64,000 nt of DNA from NCBI GenBank assembly GCA_905147135.1, contig LR990050.1, positions 818,501-882,500 on the forward strand, written 5' to 3'. The translations under genes were made by a program, and so were the position numbers. Shown here one piece after another: positions 56,530 through 64,000 of this stretch. The notes under the pieces are model-generated. The model searched no databases, was not told where the DNA came from, and was given only the letters and a program-made list of their open reading frames with translations. Position 1 is the stretch's first letter. Each line of letters opens with the position of its first letter. This DNA comes from Blastobasis lacticolella (lineage: Eukaryota > Arthropoda > Insecta > Lepidoptera > Blastobasidae).

Positions 56530-58264
56530 GACAAACCACAAGCAATGATATTGGTTTCTAGAGCACGTGAACAACATTTAGCTTTATTAGCGTAATATTG
56601 AAAAGATTATCAAACTACTTTTGTATGGAGCACTCGGGTAACACTCTCTTAATGTTCAATATCCCTCTTAAGCGCACCGTCTACTGCTATGTTTAAATCT
56701 GTACCTATATTTACTTTTTAAACTACATACTGTTAGCTTAAAGTAAATATTGGAATACTTTCAAAAGCCATTAAACTTCCTTCCTTCCGTGCTAAACTAC
56801 AGAATAGCCCCTGAAACCCGAAATGACACCGTCGCATGTCGAACTCTCATAACAGAGCTCGGCGCACTGTCTTCGGATGCGATTTATCAAAACAATATCC
56901 GGCACAAACTGGTTTTTAAACTGGATCCAACTGGATAACGTAAATTGGTAAGAAGGTTGTTGATGACATCGGTCTGTATTGAAACGGTTGAGTTACTAAT
57001 TTGGGTGTTTTTTGAACCGGTACAATGCTATTATAGGAAATCTTACACCATCTTTATCACCTTGAATCATGACCTGTAATTAAAACAACTCGATGAATCT
57101 GATGAGCACTTTCATTTAGAAAGAGCCTCTAAGGATTTTATAACCTATTGCACTAAACGATTAAGTTGGTGGTTTAAGATATTCCTTAGCATTTAGGCGA
57201 CACAAAATTGGTGTCATACAGTACATAATCTTGTTAAAATGTAATAAATCAACTTAAGCGTCGCGTAAAGTTCAGTGCAATCGAGCATTAATGTTCTACA
57301 GATCTTTATTTAAAAACAAACAGTCGTTTACACAAAACGTGCATTGCACTAGATAATTAAATAGACATACAGTTTCTTATTTCATTTACCAAGTTTGTTA
57401 GTTAATAACTGTTGCGACTGACAATAATGTTAAGTACAATTCATAATCTACTATAATTTTGCTAATAAATGTTACTAGCAAAGTTGTACTAGATAAAGTG
57501 CTTACTTTGACCATTTGTAACTTAATTTATTTCTATACTGTGACATAACGTTTGCAAAGATATCAATATCAATCAGCAGAACATTATAACAACGTGCGGT
57601 TTTTCTTACAATGTTAAATATAAAACGTGTCTTTAGAACGTGAGCAGATGCGTGGTATCTTAAAATCAATTAAAAAGGAGAAGAATCTACGTCGCTATTA
57701 ACAATTCAGAATAAAAATATCGATTCTAAGTACGAGCTGCGAAGAATGTGCAAATATCCACTAACAGGCAATGTCGCTCTACCTGCCAGCGTCCAAGCCA
57801 GTTAAATCGTCTCACACATATCTAAAATTGGAGCTAGCACGTCCTCGACGCACCATTAGGGCAACATGGCCACGTCGCACGATTTAAAAGAGATCCAGGC
57901 GCTTCCCATAGGGAAATGGAAATGCACTTAATGCATACGTAATCAAATTATCTCGGTGCACGTTTGCCATGTCGGCGGGCGAGGATTACACCGACGCGTA
58001 AGATGAGAGAAATGTTGGTGTTAGGTTAATAAAATAATAATAAATAAATTCTTTATTTCATTAACAAAAAGTACCTTAAATCTATGGTTGCTGGAGACTC
58101 CTTTTAAGCTTAGCCTGTGTCAGGAGGCACCTTATCTACTTATATACAATGGAATTGGTACGTAGTACACAGGTTAGAGAGACGTAAACGGGTTTCCAAG
58201 TGTGGAAACCACGATTTCATAGTCATTATCAACATCAACAGCTCATTACAATCTACTGCAAGAC
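56530..58264. other. No gene recognised
   Basis: AT-rich, few repeat words. The 62-codon ORF at 56750 has no recognisable feature. Confidence 0.45.
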
Positions 58265-58440
58265 GTGAGGCTTCTCCATGTCATCAGGTTTTACCATAAT
58301 CTCCACTCTTGGCAGACGGGTTGGAGATTTATTGTCTTTTCTACGGAGGTCTTAGATTAGTCACTAAATAGTCGCCTTTTCCGACATAACTCCAGTCAAA
58401 CGGGTTGGTGCTCTAACAGACGCCACACGGCTTAACCACG
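58265..58440 (-). repeat. Family D fragment
   Basis: CCATAATCTCCACTCTTGGC and ACGCCACACGGCTTAACCA in minus orientation. Confidence 0.6.
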
Positions 58441-58499
58441 CAGCTCAAAGCAAGCAGTAATTGTTTATTATTTTCAACCCACAATTTTTGATATGAATA

Positions 58500-58665
58500 T
58501 CTGTGAATAAGTGTATATAGGATGTGTCTGTCTGTGGCATAGCTCTCGAACGGATGGACAGCATTCGATGCGGTTTTTTTACTTTGCTTTTCTTTGATAG
58601 CCTTAATTGAGATGGTACATAACTTTGTTTTATTTAAATTGGTTTAGGAAATATTTGAGTATAAT
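58500..58665 (+). repeat. Family E fragment
   Basis: GTGGCATAGCTCTCGAACGG and GCATTCGATGCGGTTTTTTT, then GTTTTATTTAAATTGGTTTA. A second fragment with the same words sits at 59270-59380. Confidence 0.58.
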
Positions 58666-58727
58666 ATGTACATGTTCGATGGATTTTCGATGTATTCCCG
58701 TATGTTAGGTTAGTATATTTGTTACAG

Positions 58728-58798
58728 TGGGAACTTGACCAGACTGGATCATGATTATACATTCAGTCGTCTGAATGTACAGGTTTCATCCTTGTTAA
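58728..58798 (-). mobile_element. Short SINE A fragment
   Basis: Carries AACTTGACCAGACTGGATC and TTCAGTCGTCTGAATGTAC in minus orientation. Confidence 0.65.
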
Positions 58799-59570
58799 TT
58801 AGTTTGCAAAAATCGCTTCTCGCGGTGATGCTACATTTGAACACATGCAACACTTCAACATATTTATGAACAATAAACAGTTTATCTATCTCGAAAATCC
58901 CGTCCATATATATCGGTGTGACGGCTGGCCACCCCATCGTTCCACTGGAAACAACCTGTCAGATACTAACGAGGCCTTCACAGAGACTACTTTTCATTTC
59001 TACATTTTAAAAACGTGTGAAAAGCCAACGCTTTGTCTAGTCCCCGGGTTTGCCGTGAATGGGAATGGGAATGAGTTTTGCAAAATGATGCGTTTATTTT
59101 GAGATTGCGGCGTGACTGAGGTTATTCATGGATGGCATACAGTTTGTGAATAAAATATTTTGCACTGGGTAAAAAAAGATGCGTTACTAAAGACACTCCG
59201 TGTTTAGTTACGTGATAATGTTAGCTACAGGGGCACGGAGGTCAGATGGCAGACGCTCTGTTATAAATTTAACGCGTATATATATGAATCTGTGTATAGG
59301 TGTGCCTGTCTGTGGAGCTCTCGAACAGATGGACAGATTTCGATACGGTTTACTTTTCTTTGAAAGCCAGTTTCCGCGCTTATATTGAGGTTATTCAGGG
59401 ATGGCATACAGTTTGGGAATAAAATCTTTGAACCAAGTGAAATAAAAAGCTACGCTAGGAGTGTCTTTAGGAACGTGATAACATCAGTTGCAGAACAACT
59501 TATTCTTCGTTGTAATGACTGACAACACAGATCGGAGATGGTGGTATTGTAGCTGAGAAAACTTCAATCA

Positions 59571-59886
59571 TCTTGGCGTTTAAGTCCCGGTTGTGCTCTC
59601 GTGCTCGAGGGCTCCAGAATCCAGGATATAGCAGATTAGGAATTACAGTGGGGCGACTGCTATCTGACCTTCGAGACCTTGCTATCAGGGGAACCTGACC
59701 AATATGGATCATGGTAACACATTCAGTCACTTGAATGTGCAGGTTTCATGTTTGATGTTTTTTCCCTCACCGTAAGAGCATCGGTTAGAATGAAACTAGT
59801 GTATATAACTCAGAAAAGAGTTATTGGTACATGGCCGCAGCGGGTATCGAACCCGGTACCTCTCGCTTACAAGTCACCGACGCTCC
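59571..59886 (-). mobile_element. SINE A, near full length
   Basis: Minus copy running from the 3' end (CTTGGCGTTTAAGTCCCGG) to the tRNA-like head complement (GTATCGAACCCGGTACCTC ... CACCGACGCTCC). A deletion lies in the anticodon arm region. Confidence 0.87.
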
Positions 59887-59949
59887 TTGCAATGTCATTA
59901 ACGATCGTCTTTAAAAATTTCGACTAGAGTGACTGTTACCGGCTTATAA

Positions 59950-60085
59950 TGTGTTTCAACATTTAGTGCCTTTGAAGAGTGACACTGTTGTCTCTAGCCC
60001 CGCTATATACTTTCAATAACGTTTCTAGTGTCACCTGATAACCACGGGACTGTCTAGAGGAAACCCTGTCTACTACTCATCTTTA
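59950..60085 (+). repeat. Two-copy repeat (with 54575-54705)
   Basis: CATTTAGTGCCTTTGAAG, GACACTGTTGTCTCTAG and TGATAACCACGGGACTGT. It starts about 65 bp after the SINE A copy ending at 59886. Confidence 0.6.
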
Positions 60086-61302
60086 GATGGACTGACTTCT
60101 CGTTTGTCAGAATTTTGATAAAAATGAACAACACATGTAATGGTGATACTGCCAACGGGCACACATAATAAAAAGACGGCTATGCAAAAGATAATAAAGA
60201 TCGTACGTTACACAAGTAAAAGAGCGACACCGAAATTCCGTCTACATTCCCTATTTTTATAATAAGAAACGTACACAAAGTAAAAGCGACGACTTTCGAA
60301 GGCATGCATTTCTTCGTAAATGTTATTCTTAACTCGTTGTTGGCTTGCAAATATCATTTTTGAAACTATGTAGCATTAATGCAATTTTTCAAAGCGGCCA
60401 TTCGCACACGGGCGGCGGCGTGCGTTTTACGATCCAAAACTCGGCTTGATTTATGACAAACAAAACAAAGTTTATACTCTTTAGCAGTTTTTATTTGCTC
60501 CACATTTGTGAGCTAAACGCCCGGCAATTTATTGTTTCGACACGCCAGAACTTCCACGCACTCGCAACGGCGGCCCGAAAACGATTGATAAACTTCGCCG
60601 AAAGATGTTTCTTTGCCGGGCAAAGTTTCGTGTTTTATGGAAACAAAAAAAAAATGTATTCCGCTGCGATAAATAATTCCGTTGGCTCCATTTGTTACTT
60701 AGTCTGGAAACTTCGCAAGATACACAGTTGAGCGGTTATCTCGAAGTTAAGTAAAATGAAGACAGATTCAATGAGTCTCCAGCGAGGCTGCGCATAAAAA
60801 ACGGCGCGGCCAATTTTTCCGGCGAAGTTGCGATCACCGCGTTGCGTAAGCGAAAACAGCCTGAAATATAATTCAATTATTTTAAAACACGCAAGGTAGC
60901 TAGTGGATATCGCGCGCTTTTTAATTAAAAACCGGCTGCATGGTGCCGTCATGAAAATTTCAACAGTTTCGAAAATAAAAATCAGTTTATCCGACGAGAG
61001 AATCTTGCTGAATCAGCATAATTTCAACTTCGGATTTGCATTTTTGATTACTAAATCGTAACGGGCGGGTCGACGGGATTCTTCGCAGGTTTTTCAGGAA
61101 GAATTTTTTGGCCAATCTCGCAAGGGAATTCCGGGCAGGTTTTCGAAAGCGCTCCGGAATTGACTCGATTTTACCAGATGGTTTTGTTATGTTCGACGGT
61201 ATCGACATGTGTTGTCTAAAAGCTGTACACGTAATTTTGAAACAAAAATTACTCTAATTATCTACCTGTAATTATATAGGACTTTCTATGGACCTTCCTT
61301 TC
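60086..61302. other. Low-repeat, locally GC-rich non-coding stretch
   Basis: The longest stretch here without a recognised repeat. It includes GCGGCCATTCGCACACGGGC and several GCGAAGTTGCG-like words around 60400-61150. Open frames on both strands are under 100 codons with no motif. It could hold regulatory sequence, but nothing specific is identified. Confidence 0.4.
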
Positions 61303-61478
61303 CTTTCCTTTGGACTATGACATGGGATCGTTCAAGAGGTATATTAGACGTATCTTCAGAGGCGGGCAACGCATTGGTGACTCCCCTGGTGTTGCTGATG
61401 TCCATAGGCGGCGGTGACCACTTTCCATCAGGTGGCCCGTATGCCTGTTTGTCTGCCGGATAACATAAAAAAAAATTA
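61303..61478 (+). mobile_element. LINE-1-type 3' end
   Basis: Begins TTTCCTTTGGACTATGACAT, the same 5' breakpoint as the 14424 copy, and ends GATAACATAAAAAAAAA. Confidence 0.82.
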
Positions 61479-61807
61479 TATAGATACCTAATTACAACAG
61501 ACTACAGAAACAAAGAAGATTAAACACAACTTCAATCCACTTCGACGAGCACGTATGAAAAGGTTGATGAATGTGGAAGAAGCGAGAGAGAACTATCATG
61601 ACTGTAGCAAGAGGAACAATGTGTCAAATAATACATCAGATTGTGGAATTACCCTGTATTACTGTATTATTGTATTACTGTTTGTCATAAGAAGACGTGT
61701 TATGAGACACTCAACTTAGCCACGGCTGATGAAATATGCCATTCAGTGGGTCCATCAGACAGGGGCGAATGTCAATTATAAAAAACTCATGACAATATTT
61801 ATAAATA

Positions 61808-61935
61808 TTATAGCGTCAGTGGTGGGGCGGTCCGATTTTTAAGTGAAAAGTCGCAGATTCGAATCTCACTGGCGCCATGAAACAAAGGCGGACCCCAGAC
61901 CCTCGTGCGCGTTAGCACAACCACGCCAATATGAA
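61808..61935 (+). mobile_element. Minimal SINE A: tRNA-like head fused to 3' tail
   Basis: A head with A-box-like GTGGTGGGGCGGTCCG and B-box AGATTCGAATCTCACTGGCG is followed directly by the 3' tail (AAAGGCGGACCCCAGACCCT, GTGCGCGTTAGCACAACC). The whole ~200-bp body is gone. Confidence 0.75.
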
Positions 61936-62423
61936 AAACATCTTAAATACAATATAATATAATATATATATCAACCTAAACAACTGTAATTTGTATTATT
62001 TGTATTTTAGATTTTTGTCCGTACTGTACATACGTTTTCCGTTTGCCCAATTCACGCGGAACCGACGACCGGCTCCCAAAAAGAACCCCAAATAGCAACT
62101 GACATCCCTCCGGTAGATCTGCATCACAAACGATTCGGCCATTTTTCCGCCACAGCGTCGCGTCGTCCCACACGACAGCAAACTGCATACATTTTTATGA
62201 AAGCTTTTGCATTTTTGATGAAGGAAAAAAGTGTGTGCGAAGCTCTCTGGAAAACCTGCTCATAAGCACGGTCCTTTCCGGGTGGCATTCTGCCTTGATT
62301 GACCGGGATTACGGCTCGGGGAGATTACCTGTTTGCCCTGAAATGGGAGAGCGTTAGATGTTGCGCCTCTCCGACCTTTGTATAGAATATAATAAGAAAA
62401 GTATACAATTAAATATTGGTTAT

Positions 62424-62638
62424 GTACCTGGGTATGCGGCTGGTGGAATTAAACGTACACTTCACAGGCACAACAGTTTATTATTCTGCACACATAAACT
62501 TTAGGCACAATTAATTTAGAAGGTTTAAAAAACAACGAGCAATACAATTATTACAATGGAAGATTTTCAAAAGCCCTTCTCATGACATAAGTCTTTTTTA
62601 TCTTTCTTTTTCTATTTGACACTTGACACGCCACATCA
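62424..62638 (-). repeat. Probable Gypsy 3' LTR preceded by a polypurine tract
   Basis: On the - strand, shortly after the Pol stop, a polypurine tract (GGAAGGGGG, 62639-62647) is followed by TGATGTGGCG, a TG start expected of an LTR. About 215 bp further a TACA could mark the other end, and an AATAAA lies inside. The partner LTR is outside the window, so the outer boundary is inferred. Confidence 0.5.
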
Positions 62639-62657
62639 CCCCCTTCCAGAAATTAAC

Positions 62658-64000
62658 CTATGGGCGATAGAAATCAGGGAACCTCACATTGCGCCCTGAC
62701 CTGGTACTTCTGATGTTGCTATCAGTATTCGTCATGGCTGGTGTAGTGTTCCCAGAAATTGTTGGTGTGTCGGGCTGCGGTGTACAGGTGTTTGGTACTG
62801 TATGTATGATGCGTAACGGTGTAAACGTGTTGGGTGTTGGACGCGTGATACCTGGGTCACGCAGTATGTAAGCCGGTTTTACCCGGTCCATGGAGACGGT
62901 AACCACGGTACCATTTACCCGAAGTTTCAGTGCCTTGTCACCAGTCTGGATTACCTCGTATGGTCCAAGATACGCTGGTTTTAAGGCTCCGCCGACAGTG
63001 TCATCGCGTAAAAATACGTGTGTGGATGACGGCAAGTCTTTGAATATGAAGGTGGAGCGTTTGTTATCATGACGAGATGCTGGTGTGGGACACAATCGGC
63101 TCGCAAACTTCCTAAGACGTGACGCAAAGTCTGTAAGGTCGACAACGTCACCAGAGTAAGGAGCAAAAAATTCTCCTGGTAAACGAAGTGGCTCACCGTA
63201 TAACAACTCTTGATGCAGAGCTGCATTAGGGATGAAGCGGCGGTAAAAATTTACCATTCCAAGAAAGCGACGTAGCTCACGTACCGTCTTTGGAACTGGG
63301 AAGCTTTTAATAGCCTCGACCTTAGAAGGCAGGGGTATGGTGCCCTTTTCGGAAATGCTGTATCCCAGAAAATTTACTTCAGAAACACCAAATACACATT
63401 TGGCGGTGTTTATCACCATGCCAAACGCCTTAAGCCTGGTGAAGACCTCCCTAATGTGATCCTTATGTGTTTCCTGATCCCTTGAAAAAACCAAAAAGTC
63501 ATCTAGGTAGGCGTAAGTAAAGTCCAATCCCCGTAGCATTTCATCGACAAAGCGCTGGAACGTCTGACCGGCGTTACGAAGTCCGAAAGTCATAAACGGA
63601 AATTCATAAAGCCCGAAAGGTGTTGTTATGGCTGTTTTTGAGATGTCATCGGTGCTCATGGGGATTTGGTTATACGCCTTCACTAGGTCAATCGTGGAGA
63701 ACACGGTGCAATCTGCGATGCTGTGGGTAAAATCGTGTATGTGGCGAATGGGATACTTATCCGGGACGGTCCGGGCATTCAACATGCGGTAGTCACCGCA
63801 GGGACGCCACCCGTTGTCCTTCTTCGGGGCCAGATGGAGCGGTGATGCCCAAGGTGACGCGGACGGCCGGCACGTACCATCACTTAACATCGCCTCAGAC
63901 TCAGCCCTCGCGATTTTAAGCTTGTCGGGAGCTAACCTGCGTGGTGTACAAGATACTGGCGGTCCAGGTGTGGTATGAATATGATGTACCGTATTATGTG
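62658..64000 (-). pseudogene. Ty3/Gypsy Pol, RT joined to integrase C-terminus (internal deletion)
   Basis: The - strand frame enters from beyond base 64000 and ends at TAG 62658-62660. Counting from the first internal Met at 63890: RT substrate block [13 protein letters not shown] (~12-24), [14 protein letters not shown] (~64-77), catalytic YLDD (~128-131), then [19 protein letters not shown]. At about residue 225 (~63210) it passes straight to [14 protein letters not shown], which in Gypsy elements lies at the end of the integrase core, then to the C-terminal GPYEVI domain. The RNase H and integrase core (normally several hundred residues) are absent, yet the frame is kept. The protein could at most keep RT function. 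It ends in an S/T/P-rich tail. Confidence 0.9.

Noticed and set aside
61976..62188. Overlapping - strand ORFs of 60-70 codons just beyond the Gypsy LTR
   Set aside because: Two frames are equally open over the same stretch, with no motif. No basis to call either.

Overview
The window looks like moth or butterfly (lepidopteran) nuclear DNA. It is AT-rich, its one host gene is broken into short exons by long introns, and it is dense in tRNA-derived SINEs, LINE 3' ends, small non-autonomous Helitrons and fold-back MITEs of kinds familiar from Lepidoptera. I see no bacterial-type operons, rRNA, CRISPR or free-standing tRNA genes. The species cannot be named from the sequence alone.

Host gene. 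The only cellular protein-coding gene I can support runs on the + strand from 29479 to 51558. It is a TMTC-family protein O-mannosyltransferase, closest in my judgement to TMTC1. Thirteen exons can be joined with consistent splice phases and GT/AG borders to give the last 718 codons. They cover the membrane-embedded transferase core, the TMTC-specific domain (DNPAAF region), a short TPR array and an unusual lysine-rich tail ending at TAA 51558. The N-terminal exon or exons, expected to carry the first transmembrane helix and luminal acidic motif, were not found and probably lie upstream of base 1 or in unrecognised sequence before 29 kb.

Mobile DNA. Two reverse-transcriptase ORFs are present, both on the - strand. 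One is a 535-codon CR1/Jockey-type LINE RT (45476-47083) lying antisense in a TMTC intron. The other is a Ty3/Gypsy Pol (62658 to the window end) whose RT is joined in frame to the integrase C-terminal region, with RNase H and the integrase core lost. Around them are about 17 copies or fragments of a ~360-bp tRNA-derived SINE, two copies of a second SINE, at least six LINE-3'-end or other interspersed families, Helitrons (one complete at 213 bp), and fold-back MITEs.

Layout. 1-23 kb: repeat-rich intergenic (or 5' intronic) DNA with a perfect 43-bp-arm hairpin at 3.6 kb. 23.4-24.85 kb: a TATA/Inr-like core promoter just upstream of a 15-unit, 83-bp tandem array with higher-order structure. 25-29.4 kb: repeats, including a Helitron carrying a 16-bp minisatellite. 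29.5-51.6 kb: the TMTC gene with TE-filled introns. 51.6-64 kb: 3' flank, SINE/LINE mosaics, and the Gypsy element at the right edge.

No new multi-gene system is evident. The best leads are the promoter-plus-array locus, the long perfect hairpin, the internally deleted but in-frame Gypsy Pol, the modular rearrangements of the SINE family, and the divergent TMTC C-terminus.
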